A stretch of DNA of 64,000 nucleotides from Geobacillus vulcani PSS1. GTDB taxonomy: Bacteria > Bacillota > Bacilli > Bacillales > Anoxybacillaceae. The notes below the pieces were generated by a model. That model was not told the DNA's origin. It saw nothing but the letters and a program-made list of their open reading frames with translations, and searched no databases. Positions within the stretch are counted from its first letter, which is position 1. Every line of letters begins with the position of its first letter. The position numbers were made by a program, and so were the translations under genes. Shown here one piece after another: positions 51,368 through 59,594 of this stretch. The stretch lies in assembly GCF_000733845.1 (NCBI RefSeq), contig NZ_JPOI01000001.1, positions 2,295,001 to 2,359,000 on the forward strand. The letters run 5' to 3'.

Positions 51368-51937
51368 ATGATTAAAGTCGATATGACGGTAGACGCGAAA
51401 GGACTGTCCTGTCCGATGCCGATTGTCCGCACGAAAAAGGCCATCGGTGAGCTGCAGCCAGGCCAAGTGCTGGAAGTGCAAGCGACGGACAAGGGCTCCA
51501 AAGCCGATATTAAAGCATGGGCGGAAAGCACAGGGCATCAATATGTAGGAACGATTGAAGAAAATGGGGTTTTGAAACATTATATCCGCAAGTCAGCGGA
51601 ACATGAAACACGCAAAGAAACGACATTCCCTCATGTCGTATCGAATGAACAACTGCAAGAAAAACTTCACGATCCGGATTCGTTTGTCTTGGATGTCCGC
51701 GAACCGGCGGAGTATGCGTTTGGCCATATTCCGGGTGCGGTCTCGATTCCACTTGGGGAGCTCGAGAATCGGATGGCTGAGCTTCCGAAAGACAAAACGA
51801 TTTACGTCGTGTGCCGCACAGGGACGCGGAGCGATTTGGCCGCGCAAAAGCTGGCCGAAAACGGATTTGACCGTGTGCGCAACGTTGTTCCAGGCATGTC
51901 GCAATGGAACGGGCCGCTTGATTCCGCTCAATCGTAA
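51368..51937 (+). CDS. TusA-rhodanese fusion protein
   Basis: A 189-residue two-domain protein. Residues 1-75 are TusA-like with Cys15 in GLSCPMPIVR. Residues 88-185 are a rhodanese with the active loop VVCRTGTRS (Cys149). It resembles part of staphylococcal CstA, which adds a DsrE domain; here DsrE is a separate gene. AAGGAGGG lies 9 bp before ATG 51368. It should move persulfide sulfur within one polypeptide. Confidence 0.92.
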   Translation: MIKVDMTVDAKGLSCPMPIVRTKKAIGELQPGQVLEVQATDKGSKADIKAWAESTGHQYVGTIEENGVLKHYIRKSAEHETRKETTFPHVVSNEQLQEKLHDPDSFVLDVREPAEYAFGHIPGAVSIPLGELENRMAELPKDKTIYVVCRTGTRSDLAAQKLAENGFDRVRNVVPGMSQWNGPLDSAQS

Positions 51938-51962
51938 TAGAGCGGCCTTTTTCAACAATCAA

Positions 51963-51982
51963 ATATACATCAGGGGGTATAT
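51963..51982. promoter_or_regulatory. CstR-type operator D
   Basis: ATATACATCAGGGGGTATAT directly before the persulfide dioxygenase gene; imperfect centre but intact ATATAC/GTATAT arms. Confidence 0.65.
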
Positions 51983-51988
51983 GATAAG

Positions 51989-53125
51989 ATGGTGAAAGAA
52001 ATGACCGTACAACAAATGACGGAAAAGGTGTTAAACAAAGCATCGTTGTTCATCTTGGATGTTCGCAATGAAAGTGATTTTCGCGATTGGAAAATCGAAG
52101 GGGAAAACTTCGCGTATTTGAACGTGCCGTATTTCGAATTGATTGACGGCGTGGATTCGATTGTCGACCGTCTTCCGAAAGACCAAGACATCGTCGTCGT
52201 GTGTGCGAAGGGCGGATCGGCGGCGTTTGTCGCTGAGCAGCTGGCAGAAGCCGGGTTTGACAACGTGTATACGCTCGCCGGCGGGATGCAGGCGTGGAGC
52301 GAGCATCTCCATCAAGCGAAGGTATACGAAGATGATCAATTGAAAATTTACCAATTCATCCGCGTCGGCAAAGGATGCCTGTCGTATATGGTCATCTCAG
52401 GAAGCGAAGCGCTTGTCGTCGATCCATTGCGGTTTGTCGATGTGTATGAACAAGTGGCCAAACAAGAAGGGGTAACGATCACGCATATCGTGGATTCGCA
52501 CTTGCATGCCGATCATTTGTCCGGCGGCAAAGCGCTGGCTGAACGAACGGGAGCAGCGTACTACTTGATGAAAAGCGAAGGGGCGGTATTCGATTTCGAG
52601 CCGCTTGAGCAACATGAAACGATCGACTTTGAAAACGTTCATCTTGAAGTGCTGGCGGTGAAAACGCCAGGGCATACGCCAGGCAGCGTCTCGTTCTTCG
52701 TCAACGGCAAATGGCTGTTCTCGGGTGACACCATCTTTGTCGGTGGTCTCGGACGCCCGGATCTTGGCGGCAAAGTGGCCGAATGGGCGGAAGATTTGTA
52801 TCACACCGTATATGAAAAAGTGGCAGCCATGGCTGATGATGTCATCGTTTTGCCGGCGCACTACGCGAACTTAGACGAAGAAATCAACGCCGAGGGGTAT
52901 GTCGGCGATACGCTAGGCCGCATCCGCGCCCGCAATGAGATGATGCAAAACAAACCGAAAGACGAATTCATCGATCTCGTCATCCAAAGCGCCAAAACGG
53001 AAACCCCGCCGAACTTCGAAGACATTGTCGCCATCAACCGCGGTCTCAAAACGGTGGATATCGAAACACAACGAGAGCTTGAGATCGGCCCGAACCGCTG
53101 CGCGCTGCATCATACTCATGCCTAA
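51989..53125 (+). CDS. Rhodanese-persulfide dioxygenase fusion (CstB-like)
   Basis: A 378-residue protein. Residues 1-110 are a rhodanese with Cys72 in VVVCAKGGSA. Residues 115-370 are a metallo-beta-lactamase persulfide dioxygenase (ETHE1 type) with HLHADH (171-176), the HTPGSVSF region and the ligand in LPAHYANLDEE. It oxidises low-molecular-weight persulfides to sulfite, and the rhodanese half can add sulfur to give thiosulfate, as for CstB. Domain order differs from staphylococcal CstB, where the dioxygenase comes first. ATG 51989 abuts operator D. Confidence 0.92.
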   Translation: MVKEMTVQQMTEKVLNKASLFILDVRNESDFRDWKIEGENFAYLNVPYFELIDGVDSIVDRLPKDQDIVVVCAKGGSAAFVAEQLAEAGFDNVYTLAGGMQAWSEHLHQAKVYEDDQLKIYQFIRVGKGCLSYMVISGSEALVVDPLRFVDVYEQVAKQEGVTITHIVDSHLHADHLSGGKALAERTGAAYYLMKSEGAVFDFEPLEQHETIDFENVHLEVLAVKTPGHTPGSVSFFVNGKWLFSGDTIFVGGLGRPDLGGKVAEWAEDLYHTVYEKVAAMADDVIVLPAHYANLDEEINAEGYVGDTLGRIRARNEMMQNKPKDEFIDLVIQSAKTETPPNFEDIVAINRGLKTVDIETQRELEIGPNRCALHHTHA

Positions 53126-53146
53126 AGAAGCGGCACAGATTAGCAA

Positions 53147-53173
53147 GGGACGGGGGCGTGCCCCGTCCTTTTT
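53147..53173 (+). terminator. Terminator/attenuator before tauE-like gene
   Basis: Perfect stem GGACGGGG / CCCCGTCC followed by TTTTT. Confidence 0.88.
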
Positions 53174-53197
53174 GAAAACAAAAGGGAGGGATGGTCA

Positions 53198-53980
53198 ATG
53201 GATGTTTCGCTCGCATTTCTCATTGTCATCTTTTTAATCGGTTTTGTCGGTTCGTTTATTTCTGGGATGGTGGGGATCGGTGGATCGATTATTAAATATC
53301 CGATGCTGTTATACCTCCCGCCGTTGTTTGGGCTGGCGGCGTTCAGCGCCCATGAAGTGTCCGGCATTAGTGCCGTGCAAGTGTTTTTCGCCACGATCGG
53401 CGGTGTGTGGGCGTATCGAAAAAGCGGCTATTTGAACAAATCGCTCATTCTCTATATGGGCGTAAGTATTCTTGTCGGCAGTTTCGTCGGCGGCTATGGT
53501 TCGAAGTTGATGAGCGAGGGAACGATTAACGTTGTTTACGGCATCTTGGCCGCGTTGGCGGCGATCATGATGTTTGTGCCGAAAAAAGGGATCGATGACA
53601 TCCCGCTTGATCAAGTGACGTTCAACAAATGGCTGGCGGCCGCTTTGGCGTTTCTGATCGGCGTCGGGTCCGGCATCGTCGGGGCGGCGGGGGCGTTTTT
53701 GCTTGTGCCCGTCATGCTCGTTGTCTTGAAAATTCCGACGCGCATGACGATCGCCACGTCGTTGGCCGTTACATTCATTTCCTCGATCGGCTCGACGTTC
53801 GGGAAAATCGCCACCGGCCAAGTCGATTACATCCCAGCGCTCATCATGGTCATCGCGAGCTTGCTTGCCTCACCGCTCGGGGCGAAAGCCGGACAAAAGA
53901 TGAATACGAAAGTGCTGCAAGTGATCTTGGCGGTATTGATTTTGGCGACAGCGGTGAAAATTTGGGTGGATATTTTATGA
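53198..53980 (+). CDS. Sulfite exporter TauE/SafE family
   Basis: A 260-residue, 7-8 TM protein of the TauE/SafE family. The two half-repeats have [24 protein letters not shown] and [20 protein letters not shown] motifs. Placed after the persulfide dioxygenase it probably exports the sulfite produced. GGGAGGGATGG precedes ATG 53198. It ends the gene row. Confidence 0.9.
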   Translation: MDVSLAFLIVIFLIGFVGSFISGMVGIGGSIIKYPMLLYLPPLFGLAAFSAHEVSGISAVQVFFATIGGVWAYRKSGYLNKSLILYMGVSILVGSFVGGYGSKLMSEGTINVVYGILAALAAIMMFVPKKGIDDIPLDQVTFNKWLAAALAFLIGVGSGIVGAAGAFLLVPVMLVVLKIPTRMTIATSLAVTFISSIGSTFGKIATGQVDYIPALIMVIASLLASPLGAKAGQKMNTKVLQVILAVLILATAVKIWVDIL

Positions 53981-54306
53981 GTGGATCGATAGACGACGAA
54001 AAATGATATGTGTGAAGGCGAAAACGGATCATGTTTCGCCCGGCAAACGAACTCGTTTATGACCGGCTGCGTGATGTGAGCAAGCGGGAAAAAGGAAGGA
54101 GGAGGTTCACAAAGCGGTGAGCCCCCTCTTGTTCACTGCCTATCTGTATCCGCTCCACCAAGAAAACGTGTCTCTCGGCCGCATGTCGCGGTCGTTTCGC
54201 CCTGTTGCAGATCGGCTTGCGCCCGCCAGCGCTTTCCCCTGCGGCGGATGCAGCGGCATCGGGCGCTGATGATTCCGGGAATGACACTTCGTTTGGTGAG
54301 CGTTTT
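53981..54306. other. Gap without a recognisable gene
   Basis: Two short plus-strand frames (for example MFRPANELVYDRLRDVSKRE from 54031) have no family resemblance. The stretch looks like decayed coding DNA. Confidence 0.4.
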
Positions 54307-55425
54307 TTATGCCTTGCCCGCTCCGGACGCGTTTTTCCATTTTGCCTTCCGGGTCGCCGGCGATGCTTCGGTGTCTTCTTCCCGCCTGCGGGGCGCGATC
54401 TCATCGGGATCGAGTCCGTTGCCAAGCGTGCCGTACACATGACCTTGCTTCGGTTCGATGAGCTCATTGTGCTCGTAGTAGACGCGCGGCGTTTTCCAAA
54501 GCGCGGCCAGCGCTTTGGTCATCGGCATCTCGTGGTAGCGGTCCGGCCACATCCGTTTGATCTGCTCTTTCACGAGCGGATAGTATTTTGAGCTCATCGC
54601 CGGAAAAAGATGATGTTCGGTATGATACGAGAAATGGAAGTGGAGAACATCCACCCACTTCGGCACGGTGACCGACAAGCTGTTCGCCAACGGGTCGTTG
54701 ACCGGCACCAATGGATTGAGGCGGTGGTTGGTCGAAATGTAGCCCATGACGATCATGTTGGCGACAAGCAGCGGAAGCAAAAAGGCGAACAGCCACTTTT
54801 CCCAGCCGATCAGCCATAACAACCCGATCCAGGTCGTCCACGGCAAGAGAAATTGACATAGGACAACGATGCGATTTTTCCAGCGGAAGTCTTGCCAAAA
54901 CGAAACGAGCATCCGAATCGAGTGGACGGTAAACATCACTGACAAGGAGGCAAACGCGAAACTAGCGCGAACTGGGAATGGAATCCGGTAAACCCAGCGA
55001 AGCAGGCGGCTTTTCGCCAATTGTTCCATGCTTGGCCAGGCGTCAGGGTCTTTTTCTTCATGTTGGGTATGCACATGGTGGGTGGCGTTATGCCATTTTC
55101 GCCATAGCTTCGGCCCGGTGCAGAGCGGCCAAAAGGCGAGCGCCCCGAGAAGATCGCGCAGCCACGGCGTTTTGACGACCGTGCCGTGCAAAATTTCATG
55201 GCCTAAAAATCCTAGCGCCGCAAAACTGAAACCGAGCACAATGGAAATGAGGAGGTTCCATACAGGATGGAAGTCGAAAAGGGACACAGCGAGGATGCCG
55301 CCAGTGACCACCAGCAAATAAGCCAAACCTCCCAACAGACGGGATCTCACAGGCTGAAACGCTTTTTTCGGCAAATGCGGGGAAATTTTCGCCGCATACC
55401 AGCCGAACGGGTGAAAATCATTCAT
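54307..55425 (-). CDS. Membrane fatty acid desaturase
   Basis: A 372-residue di-iron acyl desaturase. The three histidine boxes are HEILH (76-80), HNATHH (112-117) and HTEHH (about 275), with about four TM helices. It introduces a double bond into membrane acyl chains, useful for fluidity adjustment. The C-terminal 50 residues are charged and low in complexity (APRRREEDTEASPATRKAKW). AAGGAGATTTTTGA precedes ATG 55425. Monocistronic. Confidence 0.9.
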   Translation of the reverse strand: MNDFHPFGWYAAKISPHLPKKAFQPVRSRLLGGLAYLLVVTGGILAVSLFDFHPVWNLLISIVLGFSFAALGFLGHEILHGTVVKTPWLRDLLGALAFWPLCTGPKLWRKWHNATHHVHTQHEEKDPDAWPSMEQLAKSRLLRWVYRIPFPVRASFAFASLSVMFTVHSIRMLVSFWQDFRWKNRIVVLCQFLLPWTTWIGLLWLIGWEKWLFAFLLPLLVANMIVMGYISTNHRLNPLVPVNDPLANSLSVTVPKWVDVLHFHFSYHTEHHLFPAMSSKYYPLVKEQIKRMWPDRYHEMPMTKALAALWKTPRVYYEHNELIEPKQGHVYGTLGNGLDPDEIAPRRREEDTEASPATRKAKWKNASGAGKA

Positions 55426-55770
55426 TCAAAAATCTCCTTCCACATCACTCTTCGCTCGATGTGCCGCGCGATCATGCAAGCGCGGGTTCATCGCCGCGAC
55501 CATTCATTGAATGAAGGTGATCAAATGCCGAGTGGCTTTTCATCATAGTGAAGACCATCATATCATCTTTTCCCTCGTCCTGTCTATAAAAAAGCGAAAA
55601 AATTGTGGCGCGTGCCAGGCAGAGAGAGGGAATGATGCGTGGCGCCGTCAAACGGCGGGCTCGTTCGCGGAGCTCGGGAGGGGGCGGAGAGGAGGGCTAG
55701 GGCGCATCGTTCCCCTGATGGCCGGCTGGCAGCCGAGAGGGAAGACAAGGCGCCCGCTGAGACGGACGGG
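55426..55770. other. Intergenic between desaturase and EamA genes
   Basis: Contains the desaturase promoter region and GC-rich DNA around 55640-55770. No gene is supported. Confidence 0.4.
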
Positions 55771-56184
55771 CTACAACATCATCAGCAACGTCCCCGCGGT
55801 GATGAGCAGCACCCCGATCACGACCTTCGCGGAGAGCGGTTCACCGAGAAACATCGCCGCAAACAAAATCGTCAGCACCAAGCTCGATTTGTCAATGGCC
55901 GAAACGCGGGACACATCACCGATTTGGATCGCTTTGTAAAAACAAAGCCACGACAATCCGGTCGCCGCCCCGGACAAACATAAAAACCACCAGCTCTTGG
56001 GAGAGATCGATTTGATGCCATGGTGGGCGCCGGTCAACCACACGATGGCCCAGGCGAGCACAAGCACGACCGCAGTGCGAATGGCGGTCGCCAAGTGAGA
56101 ATTGACGTTTTCAATCCCGATTTTCGCCAGCACCGACGTCAGCGCCGCAAACACCGCCGCCAACAAGGCGTAAACGATCCACAT
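55771..56184 (-). CDS. EamA/DMT-family small transporter
   Basis: A 137-residue protein with five predicted helices, one EamA unit: YALLAAVFAALTSVLAKIGI, SWWFLCLSGAATGLSWLCFY, KAIQIGDVSRVSAIDKSSLV. Single-unit members work as dimers exporting small metabolites. ATG 56184 is preferred, with GAAGGG upstream; ATG 56190 and 56220 are alternatives. Confidence 0.82.
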   Translation of the reverse strand: MWIVYALLAAVFAALTSVLAKIGIENVNSHLATAIRTAVVLVLAWAIVWLTGAHHGIKSISPKSWWFLCLSGAATGLSWLCFYKAIQIGDVSRVSAIDKSSLVLTILFAAMFLGEPLSAKVVIGVLLITAGTLLMML

Positions 56185-56371
56185 GGGCATCCCTTCGCTT
56201 TCATTGAGAATTTTTTTCATCTATTATACTATGAAAAGCGGGAAGATTTCACGTTTTTGCCATCGTTTTGTTATAATAGGGGAGCGCCTATGAGGACGGC
56301 TCTAGTGGAAAGCGAGCTGCTGGTTTACGGGCCGCGGTGTGGAGAACAGCGAAAGAGAGAGGGATGGATCT

Positions 56372-57232
56372 ATGCTTATTGCCTTAGATATGGATGGAAC
56401 GCTGTTGAACGGGGAGGGAAAAATCAGCGAACCAAATCGGCAAGCGATCGCAGCCGCACAAGCGCAAGGCCATATCGTAGCCGTCGTCACCGGCCGGGCG
56501 CGCAAAGACGCACTCGCCCCGCTTCGCGAGGTGGGGCTCGTCTGCCCGATCGCCAGCTTAAACGGGGCGATCGTCACGCTCGAAGACGGCACTGTCATCA
56601 GCGAGGCGCCGCTTGAGCGGGCGACGGTCCGCCCAGTGCTTGAGTGGGTGCGCGAACAGGCGGACTTGTATTGTGAGACGTACACGGGCGATGCGGTCTA
56701 TGTCGGCTTGCATAACCGCGCTCAGTGGGAAGCGCTCGCTTCGGAGATGGCTGAGGCGGCGCCAGAGGTGAAATGGCTCGTGAACAAACAGTTCCAGCAG
56801 GCGCGGGTGACGTACGTCGACGACATCCGCACCGTGTGGGACGACCCGGCGCGGGTGATGTATAAGCTGCTGATTTTCGCCCTTGACCGCAAGCGGCTTC
56901 TTGATGCGGCGTCCCGTTTCGCCCCGCTCCCCGGCGTCACGGTCACCTCGTCGCATCCGCACAACATTGAGATGAACAACGAACGGGCGACGAAAGGGGA
57001 GGCGCTTAAGCAACTCGCCGCCCATTACGGCATCGATATGCGCGATACGGTCGTCTTTGGCGACAGCCATAACGACTTGTCGATGTTTGAGGTGGCGGGC
57101 TGCCGCGTCGCCATGGCCAACGCCGCCCCCGAATTGAAAGCGAATAGTGATTTCGTCACCCTCTCCCATGAGGAAGACGGCGTGGCGGTGGGGCTTGAGC
57201 GGGTATTGGCGCGGCAGGGAACAAGCCGATGA
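56372..57232 (+). CDS. Cof-type HAD-IIB phosphatase
   Basis: A 286-residue haloacid dehalogenase-superfamily hydrolase. Catalytic motif I is ALDMDGTLL, motif II is VTGRARKD, the lysine is in ATKGEALKQL and motif IV is VFGDSHNDLSMFEVAG. A type IIB cap lies between. It dephosphorylates sugar phosphates or FMN-like substrates. GAGAGGGAT precedes ATG 56372. Monocistronic. Confidence 0.92.
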   Translation: MLIALDMDGTLLNGEGKISEPNRQAIAAAQAQGHIVAVVTGRARKDALAPLREVGLVCPIASLNGAIVTLEDGTVISEAPLERATVRPVLEWVREQADLYCETYTGDAVYVGLHNRAQWEALASEMAEAAPEVKWLVNKQFQQARVTYVDDIRTVWDDPARVMYKLLIFALDRKRLLDAASRFAPLPGVTVTSSHPHNIEMNNERATKGEALKQLAAHYGIDMRDTVVFGDSHNDLSMFEVAGCRVAMANAAPELKANSDFVTLSHEEDGVAVGLERVLARQGTSR

Positions 57233-57243
57233 CCTTCCTCAGC

Positions 57244-57295
57244 TGCACACCCCAAAACACCCGCAAAAACGGCAGGGGGGTGTGCAAGCCTCTTT
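57244..57295 (+). terminator. Terminator after HAD phosphatase
   Basis: Arms TGCACACCCC / GGGGTGTGCA with a 23-nt loop, followed by CTCTTTTTCTTT. A further GGGGTGTGCA copy is near 57410. Confidence 0.75.
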
Positions 57296-57599
57296 TTCTT
57301 TCGATTCACGAAATATAGTATTGATAGATCAACAGTTTGAACGTTTGACAGATTCGGTCAGCTGTACAAGTTGACATAACCACTTTTTATGTTTTGCAGG
57401 GGTGTGAGGGGTGTGCAAAATGGCCTCTTGCCGCCTTAGAAGGCTGGTGAAAAACAGCGATCGCCCCTAGCTGACGTCGGATGACGTGAAACGAGAAGCT
57501 GATGTCGCAAAGTTTCTCAATTTGAGAAACAAGGCGGTGAAGCAACCTGTTCCTTTTGTCACCATCCTTTTAGAGAATCAATGGTAAAATAAAGGTGCT
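57296..57599. other. Gene-free leader-like region
   Basis: Holds AGAAGGCTGGTGA near 57439 and TTTCTCAATTTGAGAAAC near 57513, both related to the 68-bp repeats at 25.3-25.5 kb, and TGGTAAAATAAAGG close to the first CRISPR repeat. It could be a CRISPR leader. Confidence 0.45.
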
Positions 57600-57709
57600 G
57601 TTGAAAGTAGTGGGCCTCGCGGAGAGGATTGAAACAGGTTTACGTTGCTTTTCCTGACCTCGCTTGGTTTCACGTTGAAAGAATTGGTCCTTGCGGAGAG
57701 GATCTAAAT
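57600..57709 (+). CRISPR. Two-repeat CRISPR remnant
   Basis: A 36-nt unit begins GTTGAAAGTAGTGGGCCTCG and ends CGGAGAGGATTGAAAC (57600-57635). A 38-nt spacer (57636-57673) follows, then a degenerate second copy (57674-57709) that matches at about 29 of 36 positions. The GGATTGAAAC end is typical of type I and III repeats and sets the plus orientation. No cas genes are in the window, so it is a stand-alone or decayed array. Confidence 0.75.
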
Positions 57710-57771
57710 CGGCCATCCCGCCGTGGTTGCTTGGAAAAGGATGGGGCATTTTTCGGCGGCTTGGTCTATGG

Positions 57772-57816
57772 AAACACCTAGGAAGGGCGATGTTGCCGTT
57801 TTCCTGGGTGTTTTTT
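57772..57816 (+). terminator. Terminator/attenuator before the membrane protein gene
   Basis: Stem ACACCTAGGAA / TTCCTGGGTGT (one G-T pair), loop about 16 nt, then TTTTTTG. Confidence 0.75.
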
Positions 57817-57827
57817 GTTTGGAGGGA

Positions 57828-57908
57828 ATGAACATGCGGGGGATGAAAGTGAGAAAAAGTCTGTCTTGTCTTGCGGAAGAAAGCCGGTTTATGATTGGAG
57901 AGAGGTGA
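57828..57908 (+). CDS. Possible 26-residue leader peptide
   Basis: GGAGGGA sits directly before ATG 57828, and a basic peptide (MNMRGMKVRKSLSCLAEESR...) ends at TGA 57908, 6 bp before the downstream start. It may couple translation of the transporter-like gene. Short length makes it uncertain. Confidence 0.35.
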   Translation: MNMRGMKVRKSLSCLAEESRFMIGER

Positions 57909-57914
57909 GTGATC

Positions 57915-59309
57915 ATGGAAGGAAGGAATCTAAAGCGCATGATTGGAACACTGCGGGTACCGTTGTATACAGCAGTGGTGGTGGTGTATGTCGTCGCTCA
58001 GTTTGTTGATGCAGTGGTGATCCGCTACGTGATGGGGGGTGCGGCTGTTTTGGCACTGGTCGTTTCGGCGTTTTACGTTCGGGGGGTGTATGCGGTGTCA
58101 GGGACCGTTTTTTTCGTGTTGGGGGTCGGTCTGTTTCTTTATTATGGCGATTCGTTGTCGACGTTTGTCCTTCATTTTGAGCGGGTGTTAGGGCTATTGG
58201 CGCTGTTTTTCGTTCTGCCGTTTATGAACACGCTCATTCGTGTCGGGCGGTATGATCAAAGTTTAAGCCAATGGCTGCAATGGAAAACAGGGCGTGCCGC
58301 ATCGCTATATCGGCGCAGTTTCAGTGTCTGTCATTTGCTTGGACTGTTTTTAAATATTGCGACCATCCCGCTTCTTGTCCGTTCGTTGCGGGCAGCGCTG
58401 CAGAATTGGGACAGAGGGAAGGCCGAGACGTTTTACGTGCGGAATTTGTTGCGGGCGTATGCGCTTTGTCTAACATGGAGTCCGATGGAAGTGATGATCA
58501 GCACGACCATTGACTTCACCGGTGTGCGCTATTATGAGGTCGCGCTGTTTTTGTTGCTTTTAGCAGTGACGATGGCACTGATCGATTGGGGAGTGGCAGG
58601 TGTTTCGTATCGCAACGATCCGTTGGCTGACAATGGGGAGGCGAATGGGGAAACGGTTGGTTCGGTTGGCAAAAAAGCCACCCAGTTGCTTGCGGTGCTC
58701 GTCGTGTTTACGGTGTTCGTTTCCTTGTTGCAACACTGGCTTGGCAAAGGCTTTTTGTTTTCGGTTGTTCTGTTGCTTGTTCCGTTTTGTTTCGGGTGGG
58801 CGCTGCTCGCGCGTCGGTTGAAACGGTATGGGACGATGGCACTTCGTCATTGGAAAGAGAGAACGGAAGGACTGGCCAACTACTTTTTCATGTTTTTAGG
58901 AGCTGGGTTGTTTGTGGAGATGCTGTCCCGGTCCTCGCTCCTTGCCGTGCTCGAAGGATGGTTTCGCGCGGGGGCGGAGCATGCCGTCTGGCTGTATGTC
59001 ATGATTGCCGCTTACTTTTTCGTTACATCGTTCGTTGGCTTCCATCCGCTAGTCAGTTTAACGCTGCTGATGCCGCTGTTAAAGCCCATTGTGGCGCTCG
59101 TTCCGGCGGTGCCGCTGTCGATTGTGCTCATTTGTTGCAGCTTGTCCACGGTGATGTACAGTCCGTACAATATTTCCGTTTCGCTGTTGGCCGATGAGCT
59201 TGGTGTCAATCCGTACCGCGTCGGGAGATGGAATATCGGTTTTGCGATCGCTTATATGGCGGCAGGGATCGGTGTCGCGATGGTTGCTGAAATGTTAGTT
59301 CATCGTTGA
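57915..59309 (+). CDS. Multi-pass membrane protein, transporter-like
   Basis: A 464-residue protein with about 12 predicted helices. The layout resembles ion-transporter superfamily anion permeases: two halves, polar breaks such as RSLRAALQNWDRG and the re-entrant-like SFVGFHPLVSLTLLMPLLKP. I do not recognise a named family. GAGGTG lies 7 bp before ATG 57915. It precedes, on the same strand, the citryl-CoA-lyase-like catabolic operon, so uptake of that operon's carboxylic acid substrate is a reasonable guess. Confidence 0.75.
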   Translation: MEGRNLKRMIGTLRVPLYTAVVVVYVVAQFVDAVVIRYVMGGAAVLALVVSAFYVRGVYAVSGTVFFVLGVGLFLYYGDSLSTFVLHFERVLGLLALFFVLPFMNTLIRVGRYDQSLSQWLQWKTGRAASLYRRSFSVCHLLGLFLNIATIPLLVRSLRAALQNWDRGKAETFYVRNLLRAYALCLTWSPMEVMISTTIDFTGVRYYEVALFLLLLAVTMALIDWGVAGVSYRNDPLADNGEANGETVGSVGKKATQLLAVLVVFTVFVSLLQHWLGKGFLFSVVLLLVPFCFGWALLARRLKRYGTMALRHWKERTEGLANYFFMFLGAGLFVEMLSRSSLLAVLEGWFRAGAEHAVWLYVMIAAYFFVTSFVGFHPLVSLTLLMPLLKPIVALVPAVPLSIVLICCSLSTVMYSPYNISVSLLADELGVNPYRVGRWNIGFAIAYMAAGIGVAMVAEMLVHR

Positions 59310-59334
59310 CAACGTTTTCAGTGGTGGATATAAT
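59306..59334 (+). promoter_or_regulatory. Consensus promoter with cre overlap
   Basis: TTGACA (59306-59311), 17 bp, TATAAT (59329-59334): a perfect sigma-A promoter just at the end of the membrane protein gene. TGACAACGTTTTCA (59307-59320) matches the cre consensus at 13 of 14 positions and covers the -35. Strong but catabolite-repressed expression of the downstream operon is inferred. Confidence 0.8.
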
Positions 59335-59380
59335 GAAGATGAAGCTGCTGAATTTTTTGATAAGTTCCAATGGTTTGGCG

Positions 59381-59394
59381 TTAGATCGATCCAA
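59381..59394. promoter_or_regulatory. Operator 1 of TAGATCGATCTA array (imperfect)
   Basis: TTAGATCGATCCAA; one half-site diverges from the perfect sites that follow. Confidence 0.6.
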
Positions 59395-59469
59395 AAGAAA
59401 ATAGATTTCACTTCGAGTGATCAAAGGGAGACAGGCGGGAGAGCAAGGGAAAGTAAGCTTGGCCCTTGT

Positions 59470-59483
59470 CTAGATCGATCTAA
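59470..59483. promoter_or_regulatory. Operator 2 of TAGATCGATCTA array
   Basis: CTAGATCGATCTAA, a perfect 12-bp palindrome core. Confidence 0.75.
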
Positions 59484-59500
59484 TCGTCAGCAGCCGTTAG

Positions 59501-59516
59501 TTTAGATCGATCTAAA
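59501..59516. promoter_or_regulatory. Operator 3 of TAGATCGATCTA array
   Basis: TTTAGATCGATCTAAA, a perfect 16-bp palindrome, centre 32 bp from operator 2. Confidence 0.8.
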
Positions 59517-59534
59517 TATAAGTTTCTGGCGTTT

Positions 59535-59548
59535 TTAGATCGATCTAA
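59535..59548. promoter_or_regulatory. Operator 4 of TAGATCGATCTA array
   Basis: TTAGATCGATCTAA, a perfect palindrome, centre 33 bp from operator 3 and 46 bp before the first gene. Confidence 0.8.
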
Positions 59549-59594
59549 TAGGCAGGTGGCTCGATCAACGCTCAGAAGGAGGGACAGCCTAGCC

